Assembly: GCA_902729315.2 (NCBI GenBank)
Contig: LR746274.1
Coordinates: 8,957,940 to 9,021,939 of the forward strand
DNA: 64,000 bases
Reading direction: 5' to 3'
Origin: Spirodela intermedia
Lineage: Eukaryota; Streptophyta; Magnoliopsida; Alismatales; Araceae
Shown here: in pieces, positions 45,001 through 58,013 of the stretch
Layout: each line of letters opens with the position of its first letter
Position numbering within the stretch: the first letter of the stretch is position 1
Notes under the pieces: generated by a model
What the model saw: only the letters and a program-made list of their open reading frames with translations
Database searches by the model: none
Told to the model about the DNA's origin: nothing
Made by a program: the position numbers and the translations under genes

Positions 45001-48000
45001 AATTTTTCGTGGAGAAACCCAAATAATATTTAAAATCCAGAAGCACTAAGATCCAATTCAAATTTTAAATTTCGTCCAAAATAGGAACACATATTTCAGA
45101 AAAATCAGCCCGCTCAAATTTAACCTAATGCTATGGAGATGATGCAGCAAATGAGCCAAATGATGCAACAAACTATGAATCAAATAATGCTACACCAGAA
45201 ACAAATTATAGAGGCTTTTGATATTAGGAGAGAAGAGGGACAGCCACCTAATTAGCCCATAGAAAATTCAGGAAATTGTCCAACAATAGGATTTCAACAA
45301 GGAGAGTCTAGCTGGATAAATTTAGAAAAAAACTAATGAAATGAAAATGTTAGGACAGTGAATACATTGAGTGAGAATATTTTATCTGATCCTTATTTCT
45401 AATTATTAAAAGAAATAGATGATCTATTAGAAGTAAATGAGAATATTAAAGCTGAAAATATAGTAGCAGAAAATTTGAATAAAATTATTTATTGCTCACA
45501 GTTGATGAATGAATATAGTGAGGATGATGAGGAGAAAGAGCCCTTAGATGAAGAAATAGTAGCTGATCATGGAAAAATAGTCCAAATTTTAGTAGAAAGG
45601 AGTAAGGACAAAAATGGAGAAAAACATATTTCAGGTGAGGAAAAATCAATTGATTTGGGAGATGTAGGAGGTGAAATTAATAAATCTAATCATAATTTTG
45701 TAGTCATGGATGTTGATAGTGAGGATGATGATGTATATCATATACGAAAATTAAAAGATAGCTCTTGGGAAGATGAAGAATTTGATAAGTTGAGAAACGA
45801 AAAGCTAGAAAAAGACGATTCAATTAATAGAGAGAAACAAAAATAATGGATATGAATATAGAGATAATCATTAGATTTGAGATTAAAGAAGACAATCCTT
45901 CCATCTTTCAAAACTCACAGCCCATTAGAATTATTTCAAAGCTTGAAATATTTCACTCCTCACAAATTGAACAAATATGTATAGAAGATAAAATGGAATA
46001 GGGGAAGATTATGCAGATAAAAGAATACATTAAAAAATGGGTGAGTGGAAGAATTAGAGATATCAATTTAGATGAAAAAATTCTAGATTAGGTAAGAGCT
46101 AATTTGAAAATTATATGGCCTAATCACACTTTATGGTCTATTAATAGAAAATATTTATTAATGAATGAGAGCCTTACAAAATAAGATAGTAATGAGGAAA
46201 GATTCTTTTCAAAATAGAAATATTATTTTTGAATTTTTTTTGTTAATTTTTATTTTTTTTTGGCTGAAAGTATGTCAAGGTATATATATGAAGTATATGA
46301 ATTTATGCTAAATCTGAAAAAGAATATCATGAAACTTACCTTGGGATACAAATATATTTTGATGGCCATAGATCATCTTATATGATCTATGAGCTGTCTA
46401 GTTGAAGACATTAAATTTAGTGCTGCATGGGAGGCAACCCATGGTTTTTATTTCATTCTATTTGATTTTTTTTTAAGCTCTATTTTTCTTAGAATTTTGC
46501 AGTACTTATTTCTGTATTTGTTTTTTCGAAAACGTGCAGGAGTGTAAGATGAAGTGGAAAATTAAAAACTAGGTTGAGGTGATGTCTTTTTGAGCTTTAT
46601 CATTTATGAAAATATTTTTAATGCTTAACTTTGCACATATGCATGCTTCACTTAAAAATTATATTTTCTACATATTCTATTTCGATTTTTTTGTCTCATT
46701 GAGGACAATGTCATTTTTAAGTTGGGGGGTGAAGTATTCATTATTAATTTATGTTGTAGGACGATTAAGAACATGTGTTTGTATTTTATTCAACTTAGAA
46801 TAGCAACTAAAAAAATAAAAATAAAATAAAATTTGGAAAAACTACAACATCTATTTTCTGATTTTTTGTTAGGAAACAAGAGACTGTCAAAAATAGCAGA
46901 CAAAAAAATAGCCCAAAATTTGAAATTATAGAGACCCTTTTCTCACATTTTAATCCCCTAGACATATATTACTGAAATTAAAAATTACACCTATAAAGAG
47001 GATAGTTTTGATTTATTTTTGATAAATTTATTGCTGCTAAAAATAGAACTGAAAATAGAAAATAGAACTGTTAGAACTATCTAATTTACAAATTTCTTAC
47101 ATCATATTGTATGCATGAAAAATTAAATCAATTAGATTGATTTATACTAAAAGATATTAGGAAGGTTATTATTGAGTCAAAAGAATGATCTAGTAGCATG
47201 AAATTTTGAAATACTCCTTGGATACATGATAGATAACATGGATTTGATTTTATAGATTTTTACTTCATGATCTTGATGGATAGTATTTACTTGATGTGAA
47301 AATTTGATTGATCATTTGAGTTTAATGGAGATTTTTACACCTTGATCTATAGGACTTGTGAGGAGAAATCATTTATTTCAAAAAAAAAAGAAAAAAAAAG
47401 AGAGCAATATGAAAAATCTAGAAACGAAGAGTACACGGAGGGTGTGAGACATCATTCTCATTGTCGAAAATCGTGCATAGAAAAACACTTGCTGCAAAAT
47501 AAGTGGATAAAGTGAAAGCCTTGAAAATGAAGAGCACACATGAAGGGTTTGAGACATCATTCTTATTGTCGAAATTTATCTACACGAAAAGTTACTTATC
47601 TATTATATATATAAAAAAAAAAAGAAGGAAGAAATATAGTGCAAACTTCAAAAATCAAGCCATAGAAAAAGGGAAATGTAGGATCAATATTATTCTTAGA
47701 TGAGTATTGATAATTGGAACATCTTGTAAATACATCTATGATTGAAGAAGTGATAAAGATGTGAATAGAAGAAGTGAAGTCTAGATTGTTATTCCAAGGA
47801 GTGTTTAAACATTTAAGTGCTTGACATCATTCTTAAATATTTGATATAAAAATCTAAAGTGTCTAAAGGTGCATCATTTTTAATTGTATTTTTTTTTATA
47901 TTTAAATATGATGTTTGAGATTTGTAAATTTTTATTTTCATAATTCCATTGCTAAGGGACTAGAAATGATTTAAGTTGGGAGGTGTGATAAGTCTTCATT

Positions 48001-49625
48001 ATCATGAGTTAATAATTAGTAAATAATATAGTTTTAGCCTTAACTCATGATAAATAGACTTATATTTGTGTTAAAGTGTGAAAAGTGTTTTTCAATTGAT
48101 TAATGTGAATTTTTAGATAATTATGTGATTTTACATGAATTTATATGATTTTTATAGTCTTGCTTTTGAGATAAATGAAGAAAAATAAAAAAATAAAAAA
48201 ATAAGACAAAATGAGGGGGACCCGCCGGCCAGCCGGGAATGCAAGCAGGTTGAAAGCTCAGCTGAGGAGTAGCCGTGAGTAGGGGCTTGAGCGGCTCGGA
48301 TTGATAGGGGTGCATGTGTGCCACTCCCCTTTCATGTCACCGGTGGCCAGCCGGTTGTAAGGCAAGGAGTGGTCGTACACACGAGAGAAGGGACTTGCTT
48401 AGAAATGTAACATTAGTATATATTTGTCCGAAAAATCAGTGCACAACTAATGTGGGACTAAACCTGCATCACACCTTTCTCAGAAAAGACGGGGGCAACT
48501 AGCGTGGGTTCGAATCCTCCTAGAGTCAAAACTCATATTTTTTTTATTTGATTATTGCAACTTTCCTATAGATCACCGGTGAAGGATTAAGCAACCAATC
48601 ATTAGATCATCAGCGAAAATCTCGTCAACATAATTCGCGAAGCATTGTTACTAAAATTGCTGAATGATTCGCGATAAAAGGATCGCGAATCCATCGAGTA
48701 AAGCATCTCTGATTGATCAACAAACAAGCCGTGGTCGGGAAGAGGACAATCTACTGGGAGATGAGTCACCACCTCCTGAGAGCGTACAAGATGAGATGAA
48801 GAGCCTCCTCTTGCTGTGTGGACATGAGGATGAAGCTCCCTGACATGCGCCCCACCTCCATCTAGCTCCTCTCCATTGGTGACAGCTGCCGGAGAGCCGC
48901 GAAGTCACCATTTTTTCGCTCTGCCGGGTGACAGTTGTCGGAAATGATTCGATGACTCATTTCATTAATCTCTAGATTTCAGAAGGAGATCTAGAGATTG
49001 CTCACATCGTCTTTGTCTAAGGAGAGCCTTTAAGGTCGTGCACACTACATGACGATCCTCTTGAACGCTCAAGATTCCAATGCATCGTTGATGCATCACC
49101 ATTGCAACGCCGGAACTCTATTTTCCTACTTTCAGCTTACTTTACGCTTCATTTAGTGATAATTTGTGTGATTTTAATTTACCAAAATATACTTCATTTA
49201 ATTATGATTCTTCTAGCTTTTACAGATCTTAATTCGTTTAATTAAATCATCTGTAATTGCTTACATAAGAATTGTTAGACAGAACTCTACTTCTGCCTAA
49301 TTCACATTCACGAGGTGCTGACATCATCATGACGCCTGCACCCTTATGTCCCTTTTTTGTGAATTTTAAATATATTTCTTTTTTATTTTCTTAGTATAAA
49401 ATTCATAAAAAATCATATTCTTTGAGAATAATTCTGAATAGTTACCAGATATTATATTACATTCCTATGATTGACTTGACAAATTATCACTATTTTTGGA
49501 AGTTTTATTAAATTATAATTGATATATTTATTCATAAATACTTCTCAATATCTGAAAAATTGTATTTTCTAATTTTATAAATTTTAGATTTGTATGATTT
49601 AATATACAAGAATTAAGTCACGTCA
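42081..49625 (+). mobile_element. Element Y: 7.5-kb non-autonomous Ty3-gypsy-type LTR retrotransposon
   Basis: Two similar LTRs, 42081-43731 (first bases mutated) and 47986-49625 (TGATAAG...CACGTCA), bound a 4.25-kb interior. Directly after the 5' LTR a decayed tRNA-Asp-type primer site lies at 43737-43754. A purine-rich tract aagttgggaggtg (47973-47985) precedes the 3' LTR. The interior carries only gag-like sequence and an acidic frame; no protease, RT or integrase was recognised, so it relied on other elements. It interrupts element X copy 2. Both LTRs carry tRNA T-loop-like gggttcgaatcctcctagag. No clean target duplication could be assigned. Confidence 0.85.
44036..45846 (+). pseudogene. 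Decayed gag of element Y
   Basis: An ATG at 44036 opens MDLEGSIGQTERNPMAMKNH. With many stops the frame continues through PQVTSKIIKMKLFSHTLRDK, ASHWLSTLGRKL, LRETLHETWETFKDLLRKCP, matching plant Tat/Athila-type gag, then a damaged zinc-knuckle-like CPMYGGNDHLKFQ and the SYNPNWGNNFSWRNPNN block. The last part, 45475-45846, is an uninterrupted acidic frame of 123 codons (many Glu, Asp, Lys). Most stops are TAG or TAA at positions where Trp or Gln would be expected, consistent with decay by C-to-T changes. Not functional. Confidence 0.8.
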
Positions 49626-49950
49626 AGATCTGTACTGATAGATTGTAACTTTGATTTATATTCAGCTCAATTGTCGAACTATTTCTAATATGGGACAAAA
49701 GTTTTGAAGTAGCCTTCTAGAGTGTGGTGTCATCCTATGGTGTTTAGCAAACCATGTCATTAGATAAGTTAGATCTTGTGGTGGGTGAGTCACCATGATA
49801 CCAAATGTGTAAAACAAGTCATTAGTGATTTGTGGATCTGACACTACTTAGCATGCATGTGGCAATAAATGATGATCTGATGGCTAAGGAGGTGCCATGG
49901 TATTAAGGACTTAAGTTCTTGATTGGCAGAGGTTCATGGTGGGTTGATCT
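49626..49950 (+). mobile_element. Element X copy 2, right part (truncated)
   Basis: Continues X copy 2 after element Y, homologous to 50399-50718 (shared ctttgatttatattcagctca, agcaaaccatgtcat). It stops at ggttgatct. The next 26 bp (49951-49976) are an exact copy of 41479-41504. Confidence 0.7.
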
Positions 49951-49977
49951 ACTCTCTTCCTCAAATGAATATGTGAT

Positions 49978-52122
49978 TGTTAAAGCTAGATTTTTGTGTT
50001 TTAATCAATTTTCTTATTTTATTTTATTTTGTTAACTTGTAGAATAAATATAGGATATATTGTTAATTTTAGAAGCTTGAAGTTAAAATATTTAGCATAA
50101 TTTTTTATTATTTTAAAAAATATAAAATATAAAAATATTCTTCCCACTAGCAAGCCAACACTTGACAGCTGACCTAGAGGGGGTGGTCAAGTGGGTAGAC
50201 CCAAATCAGGGGAGCCACTAGCTAGGCTCACGTGGCAAAGTACTCGCTCCATACATGTGTGTGTTACTCTCCTACCACGTCCCAGTGCTCAACCGATTGT
50301 GGAGCAAGGAGTGTTGTACACACGTGCATGCAGGAGGGCAGACCACCTTTTTACCTTCTCCTAAGATAGTCCTAGGTATTATTCTCATTGGGAGAAGGGA
50401 TCTCTGATGAGAGATCATAGCTTTGATTTATATTCAGCTCATGTACCGAAATATTTCAAATGTGGGACTAAGCCTTTTTGAAAAGCCATCTAGAGCACGA
50501 TGTGATCTAGTAGTATTCAGCAAGCCATGTCATCAGATAAGCCAGATCTTGGAATGGGCGAACCGCCACAATACTAGATGTGTAAAGCAATCCATCAATA
50601 GTTCGCGATTCCAACACTGCTCAACATGCACATGGCTTTAAAGGATAATCTGACAACTAAGAACTTATCATGGTACTAGGAACTTAAGTTTTCAATCAAC
50701 AATGATTCATGGCGGGTTGATCTTGCATCGCTTAGCATGCCATGTGACCAAGCACATCTAACATAGTGGCTTGCAAAGTGTTATGATATTGAGAACTTAA
50801 ATCCTCACACATATCATTGTTAGTGATATAATGATAATAATCAATTATTATCTAGTAAAATAGATAATTATCAATTATTTTTAAAATCTCGATGACAGAC
50901 ACAAATATAACAATCCATTTCCTCCCTCCTTTTGCATGATCAACATCTTTAGTAATCGACAAAGCTTGTTCCTTCCTCCCTCGACGGCACTCAACGCCTT
51001 TGGTGAGTGGTCAGCTCTTCCCTTCACCCCTAGTTGGCGGTGACAATGTGGTTGACCCCTCTTTCAGCAAATCTCTCTAGTAAATGACGCAACGCTTCCA
51101 GACGATATTTCTGCAACTTCTGGCGTGGTGTGACACACCGGTGTGTCTGGTTGCCCAAGAGGTAGATTAAACTTGGGTAATGATTTACTTTCTACTTTTG
51201 TCATTTATTTATGTGCTTTCAATATTTATTTACATTTTATGGCAAGTTATTTTCATTTCATGTATGTTTCAATTGAAATGAGTAGAACTAATTCAAAACT
51301 CGATGAATGATCTTTGTTCTTATTTTAAATCCTTAAACTCATCTTAGATCAAGTTAAGATCATTTTGAATTTATTTTTTATTGATTTTCACAGTTGAATC
51401 TTGATGTATTTATGTTTATGTCGTTCCTCGAATAACAAGTATTTTTCTACTTTTGAAGTGAAATCACTAAGATTAAAGGCTGATTAATTAAATGAGCATT
51501 CAATACTTAAAATAAAATAGAGCATTCATGGCTGACCTCATGTCATGTGTGTGTCTCGAGCACACATTTGTTTGAGAATAATAGTCATCGTGAAAATGGG
51601 TTGATCATATTTCTCTCCTTTTCATTTTCATATGATTTCTCTCTCTCCTTCTCTCATGAGACCTCTTCTTCTCTCTCCATCTCTCGTGAGATCTCTTTTT
51701 TTTCTCTCCCTCTCTCTTGATCGATCTCCTTCTCTTTCTCTCTTTCGATTGATCTTCCTCTCTTCCCTTCTCTTCCTCTCGTGAGATCTCGTGAGAATTT
51801 TCTCTCTCTATCTCACGTGAGATTTCTTTCCCCTCTCTCTTTCCCTCTCTTTCGTGAGAGATCTGTTCTCTCGTCTCTCGTGAGAGATCTCTCTTGTCTC
51901 TCTTTTCCTACTTCCTTTCTCCACTTCCCTTCCTTTATTCTTCTCACCTCACCCCTTCTATTTAATTATTTCTGTCCAATATTGATAAAATATTAAAATC
52001 ATTTTATATATAAATTATATGTATTCGACCAGAGACTTACTTCTATGCTAATATTTTATTAAGTTTTAGCTGTAAATATTATTAGATAATGCACATTTAA
52101 ACACAATGACAAGTGCCCATTA
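49978..52122 (+). mobile_element. Element X copy 3 (probable solo LTR)
   Basis: Starts TGTTAAAGCTAG and aligns over its whole length with the reverse complement of copy 1, including the pyrimidine tract (51600-51930) and the end cacatttaaacacaatgacaag. The flanks 49951-49976 and 52124-52235 are both similar to sequences that sit only 30 bp apart at 41479-41646, marking the insertion in a duplicated host segment. No protein domain was found inside. Confidence 0.7.
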
Positions 52123-52912
52123 GTGATCAATCGCTACTTTCAATATTTTTCCTATTGAAATTTTTATTCTTTGGCTGCACTACTTATTCTTTATAAAGAT
52201 ATTTTATGTTGTAACTTTTACACGACAATATATCTCATCTAACAATAGTTTTGTTAGTTGCTAAATCTCAAAGCTCATAACTTTTCCTACTAGCTTCATA
52301 GCCCTAGAAGATCCACTTGTTTGGTCAAGTGTGAAGCTTGGACCTTTCATCACTTGAGAAATGGACATATAGGAGACATCTATTTATCCATAAATTTAAA
52401 AATCTACTACTTTACTTATCTACACTTCCTTAATAACTTTTCCATCAAGAATTGTGCCTAGAAATATATTAATCACATGAAAGGTCATGTTGCCTTTACT
52501 CAAAAACCTAAGGTGATTTTGTATTCTGATAGCTCTAAATCATCTCTAGTAAAGAACTTCAAAAATACTATTAATAACCTCCAAAATATTTTAAAGGAAT
52601 TTAAAAGCGTATAGAAATTAGGAATATCCAAGTCAAACCATAGAGATTTGAATAAATTAAGGAGGATCATGAGTTGACTATAATTAACTTTTTAATGAGT
52701 AAGATGACAAGATAGAGGGTTAATTTAGACATATACAAGGGAATAGATGAAACATAAATGAATGACTTTTCAATTAGCAATAGAGGGAAAATTAGGGAAA
52801 CAAAAATAAATTGATGGTTTAGAGTGATGGATATATAAATCCTAATGTTCATGAAGCAAAATCCCTAACCACTCTAGAGTACCCTATATCACTTAGGAGA
52901 TCAATAGATAGG
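52123..52912. other. AT-rich intergenic DNA
   Basis: The first 110 bp resemble 41535-41646. The rest shows no recognised gene, repeat boundary or protein motif. Confidence 0.5.
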
Positions 52913-53425
52913 TAATAATTCTTCATTATTATGAGTTAATAATTAATTAATAATATATTTTAATTCATAAATCATGATAAATAGACTTATATTTATGTCA
53001 ATTTAAGAAAATTGGTTTTTAATTAATTAATATGATTTATTGACTAATTATATGATTTTATGTGAATTTATATAGTTTTCATAAAGATGTTTTTAAAATA
53101 AAATAAAAATGAAATAAAATAATAAAAATATAGAAAAAGAATGGACATACTAGCCAATTGAGCCCACATGCAAGTTGGAGACATAGTAGGGGGAGCCATG
53201 AGCTAGGGGCTCAAGTGACTAAGGAATGGTCGGGGCACATGTGTGTCACTACCTTTTCATGTCACTAGTGGCTCGTAGTTGGTTATGGGACAAGGAGTGG
53301 TCATACACATATGGGAGAGAGTACATTGATAACAAAAGCAAGTATAGATATATATATGTCTCTCAAACATTAGGAAAGAGTTAATGCAAGACTAAATCTC
53401 GGCCATTTTACATTGTCATCTATTA
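52913..53425 (+). mobile_element. Partial element Y LTR (5' part)
   Basis: Diverged copy of the first 0.5 kb of the Y LTR: ttcattattatgagttaataatt, catgataaatagacttatattt, then ggacaaggagtggtcatacac. It is truncated and lies just before a complete Y LTR. Confidence 0.7.
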
Positions 53426-53528
53426 CTAATATGTATGAACCTAAAATAGTCTTGAATGATAAGAAGAAAATACATGTCACTAGGTAGGATATTTGTATAC
53501 TTATCTATCTCTCACGAAGGTAGACGAT

Positions 53529-55137
53529 TGATAAGTGTTCATTATCATGAGTTAATAATTAGAAAATAAGATAGTTTTAGTCTTAACTCATGATAAATAG
53601 ACTTATATTTGTGTTAAAGTGTGAAAATTGGTTTTCAGTTGATTAATGTGAATTTTTGGGTGATTATGTGATTTTACATGAATTTATATCATTTTTACAA
53701 TCTTACTTTTGTGATAAATAAAGAAAAAGAAATAAAAAATAAAAATAAGATAAAATGAGGGGGGACCTACTAGCTAGCTGGGCCTGGCTGCTGAGCAAGG
53801 GCTTGAGTGGCTTGGACCAATAGGGGTACATGTGTGCCACTCCCCTTCCACGTCATTGGTGGCTAGTCGGTTGTGGGGCAAGGAGTGGTCATACACGCAA
53901 GAGAAGGGACTTGCTTAGAAATCTAACATTACTATATATTCATCCGAAAAATCGACACATAATTGATGTGGGACTAAACCCATGTCACACCTTTCTCAAA
54001 ATGGGGCGAGCAACTGGCGCGGGTTTGAATCCTCCCAGAGTCAAAAGTTATATTTTTATCTAATTATCGCGACTTTCCTATAGATTGCTAGTGAGGATTA
54101 AGCAACAAGAATTGCTGGATCATTAGCAAAAATCTCGTCAACATGATTCACGGAGCATTGCTACTAAAATTACTAAACGATTCACAATAAAAGGATCGCG
54201 AATCCATCGAGTAAATCATCTTTAATTGATCGACAAATAAGTTGTGGTCGGGAAGAGGACGATCTACTAGGAGACGAGTTGCCACCTCTTGAGAGCATAC
54301 CAGATGCGATGAAAAGCCTCCTCTTACTACGCGGACCTGATGATGAAGCTCCCTGACATGCGCCCCACCTTCATCTAGCTCATCTCCGTTGGGTGACAGC
54401 CACCAGAGAGCCACAAAGTCGTTGTTTTTCTACTCTGTCGGGTGCCAGCCGCCGGAGATGATTTGACGACCCACTTCATTGATCTCTAGACTTCGCAAAG
54501 AGATCTAGAGATTGCCCACATCGTCTTTGTCCAAAGAGAGCCTTCAAGATTGTGGATACTACATGAAGATCCTCCTGAATGCTCAAGATTTCGGTGCATC
54601 GCCAATGCATCGCTGTCGCGACGCCAGAACTCTGTTTTCCTACTTTCAACTTACTTTATGCTTCATTTAGTGATAATTTTTGTAATTTTAATTTACCAAA
54701 ATAGACTTCATTCAATTACGATTCTTTCAGCTTTTAGAAATCTTAATTTGATTAATTAAATCATTTATAATCACTTACGTAAGAATCGTCGAGCGGAACT
54801 CTGTTTCCACACGATTCGTGTTTGCCGGGCACTAACGTCATCTTGACATACGCACCCTTATTTCCCTTTTTCGTGAATTTTAAATATATTTCCTTTCATT
54901 TCTTAGTATAAAATTCATAGAAAATCATATTCATTGAGAACAATTCTGAATAATTACCAAATATTATATTACATCCTTGTGATCAACCTAGAAATTTATC
55001 GTGATTTTTGAAATTTTTATTAAATTATAATTAATATATTCATTTAGAAATACTTCTAAATATATGAAAAATCATATTTTCTAATTTTATAAATTTTTAA
55101 TTTGTGTGATTTAGTATACAACGATTGAGTCATGTCA
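53529..55137 (+). mobile_element. Complete solo LTR of the element Y family
   Basis: Begins TGATAAGTGTTCATTATCATG and ends GAGTCATGTCA, 1609 bp, similar throughout to the two LTRs of element Y. No Y interior follows; the sequence passes straight into a LINE-like remnant. A matching target duplication was not seen. Confidence 0.8.
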
Positions 55138-57192
55138 GAGGTCTAGTGGATGGAGAGAGGCTGGTCAAAGGTAAAATAGTAGTAGTAGTAATTCCTTGTT
55201 TACGGGAGCATTGTCAAACTCGTGGGCTGTCATCTTTCTCTGTAGTAGGAACACTATCAGCCTCCTCAATCAAAGTACTTAGAGCATCGAAAGCATTTGA
55301 TGTCTAGGCTATCTTTCCTATGTCTACTGATACAAGAGGTGATGCTCGTGCTATCGTCTTCCTCCTTTTACGAGTGGAAGTGGATGCTCGAGGGATGAAA
55401 TGTGTTGTCGGAGTAGGTAGAGGTGTTTTGTGAGAACATGTCGGTGGGGTACTAGCCTAGAATGTTGATGGTGGGGATAAAATCTGTGAGGTCAGTGTAG
55501 GACGACGATGAGACATAGTCTTTCTTGTCTCAACAATATAGTTGTCATATGAGAGGGGTGGTAAGTGAAGAGAAGTAGACCTTGACAGTGATAAAGTATT
55601 TTTCTGTCGACAGGTATGAATAGTGTCCAAAAACCGTACAGTGTGTACAAAAATGAGGTAATCTCTTATATATAATAGTTTGGTAGATTTTCTCATCCCC
55701 ATTCTGCACAATAGTCATGTGCTGAAGGGGGGCTAAGAGGTCTACCTCTACACATACACGGGCATGTCCTAGACAATTGAACATTTTAATGTCTGGATCT
55801 AGGCGTATAAATATTGACTGTATTTGCCAAGGACTCAAGTGCCTTGGGCATGAATAGATATGCTGGCAAGCTCAGAAAATCAATCCAAACTAGAGTAGAG
55901 TGGGGTTATTTCCCTCGAGAGGTGCCATCAATATATGGGGTCCATCTATGAGTGTACATAATAGTATTTTGAATCTCCCATGTGGTCTAGCTCTAGACTT
56001 TCCAATAGTCAACCTCAAGCTCGAATCGGATGAAGACACTCCAGTAATCACGAGCACCAATGGCTACATTTCCTTGAAAGTGTCCAAGGGCTAAATATAT
56101 TTTCTAGATGTCATCTAAGTGATGACGTTTTGTGGTAAACGTCCTATCAATACAAACTGGAATGCCTCAGCTAACTAAGAGACCTCTTTCAAGGAGAATG
56201 AGACTATTCTCATTCTTTCTTCCTCAATGTAACCTCGTGGTAAGAGGTCCGTAGTGTAGATAGGAAGTAATAGAGCTCGATGTGTGTTCTGAGTTGTAGG
56301 AGTAAGCTGTGTTCTTGTAAGTTGCTGGGCTCAAGTCTTGGTTGAGGTTTGAGTGGGCTGGGCTGACATATTAGGAGTTTGTGTGAACTAGGTTAGTATG
56401 GCTAGGGCTTGAATTTAGATTTGGACTAGCTCTGCCCACGTAGGTCCTACTTTGGCAGTAGTGGGCCACATGTGCTTGGGCTCAAACATCCTTAGGTTTC
56501 ACGGCATTGGGTGGTGCTGCCTCAGCTTGAGCAGGTGCCACCACCACCATAGTGGTGCCGCCCTTGTCAGCCCCCACTAGTGGGGATGTGTTGGCTGCCA
56601 GGACTGAGGTAATGGCGTCAGTAGAATGTGGTGCCTTCATCTCAGCTCCCTCCTGTCCGTTGATCTCAAGATCAAAGGTCAGATGATGACTAGCTGATTC
56701 TAAGGAAAGGCCACCACTTGACGCCTTCTTTTTGGAAGTTGACAAGTCCACATCAACCTCCATTGGGGGGGATGCCATGGGTATGAGGACCGAGGTAATG
56801 GCATCAGCAGAATGCGGTGCCTTTATCTTGGCTCCCTCCTGTCCGTTGATTACAAGATTAATGGTCAGATCAAGGACCGAAGCTGATGAGTCCATGTTAG
56901 TCGACACCGTCCCCACATCTCTCACCTTTTCCTCTCGTCAATCCTCACCGTTAATCTCATGATCAATGGTGAGGTCAAGGGAGACGGCACCACGTGCCCT
57001 CTCCCCTTTCCCACAGAGCGAGGGAATGGTCTCAAGAGCCATCCCCTCGTTTGCAGAAATTGAGGGGGCATCTGCCAACGACAAATCAATGCCATTCTTA
57101 AGGTGGCCGTTCTGCCCATTGACTCCCCTGATTTCCAGGTCATCAATAGGCCCCTCAGATGGCATTTTATCATCATAGGTGAGTCCCCCCAT
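55138..57192 (-). mobile_element. LINE-type ORF1 remnant (DUF4283 and zinc-knuckle-like)
   Basis: Read from 57192 downwards on the minus strand. The first part has repeated modules of the type DLTI--INGQEGA and APHSADAITSV (56563-56990). About 55740-56150 corresponds to DUF4283: FVLIGRFTTKRHHLDDI, GNVAIGARDY, SVFIRFELE, GHARVCVEVDL. A damaged zinc knuckle LPHFCTHCTVFGHYS follows (about 55640-55700), then SNAFDALSTLIEEADS (about 55250-55300). These are the parts of plant L1-like ORF1 proteins in order. Several stops and frameshifts make it non-functional. Neither the endonuclease nor the RT of a full LINE is present. Confidence 0.75.
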
Positions 57193-57227
57193 GTGGCAGT
57201 TTTCTATTCGGTCGCATGTTTATCTCG

Positions 57228-58013
57228 TTGAACAATTTTGGTAACAATACTCTGTGAATCACATTGACAAGATTTTCACTGATGATCTAGTGATTCTGGC
57301 GGCTTAATCTTTCACCGGCAATCTATAGAAAAGTCACGATAATTAGATAAAAAATATGAGTTTTGGTTCTAAAAGGATTTAAACCCACGCCGATTACTCA
57401 TCTACATAAGAGAGATTGAAATAAGTACTCTAATCTCCTTATAAAATGATGTCATCATCATATATCTCTATTATAATTAAGAAATATTATAGGTATTAAA
57501 ATCATCAAAGCCTTTTGAGGAAGGTGTGACGTAGGTTTAGTCTCACATTGTTTGTGCACCGAAGTTTCGGATGAATATATAGTAATATTATATTTACAAG
57601 TAAGTTCTTTTCTTATACATGTACGACCACTCCTTGCCCCACAACTAGCTGACCACTAGTGACCTAGAAAGGGAGTGGCACACACATGCCCTTATCGGTC
57701 GTAGCCACTTGAGCCTTTGCTCATGGCTCCTCCCTGACTACACTTTTGACCTACTTGTAGGCCCGACTAGTTGACGGATACCCCCCATCTTGCTATATTT
57801 TTATTTTTATTTCTTTTTCTTCATTTATCTCAAAAGTAAGATTATAAGAATCATATAAATTCATATAAAATCACATAATTACTCAAAAATTCACGTTAAT
57901 CAATTGAAAACCTCTTTTCAAACTTTAACATAAATATAAGTCTATTTATCATGAGTTAAGGTTAAAACTATATTATTTACTAATTATTAACTCATGATAA
58001 TGAAAACTTATCA
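57228..58013 (-). mobile_element. Partial element Y LTR, inverted
   Basis: The minus strand from 58013 starts TGATAAGTTTTCATTATCATG and follows the Y LTR through the ggggcaaggagtggtcgtaca block and gatcatcagtgaaaatcttg to about 57228, where similarity stops. It is in inverted orientation to the solo LTR at 53529-55137, with the LINE remnant between. Confidence 0.75.

Noticed and set aside
42081-49625. Complete autonomous retrotransposon with pol
   Set aside because: No protease, RT or integrase motif was found between gag and the 3' LTR; it is classed as non-autonomous.
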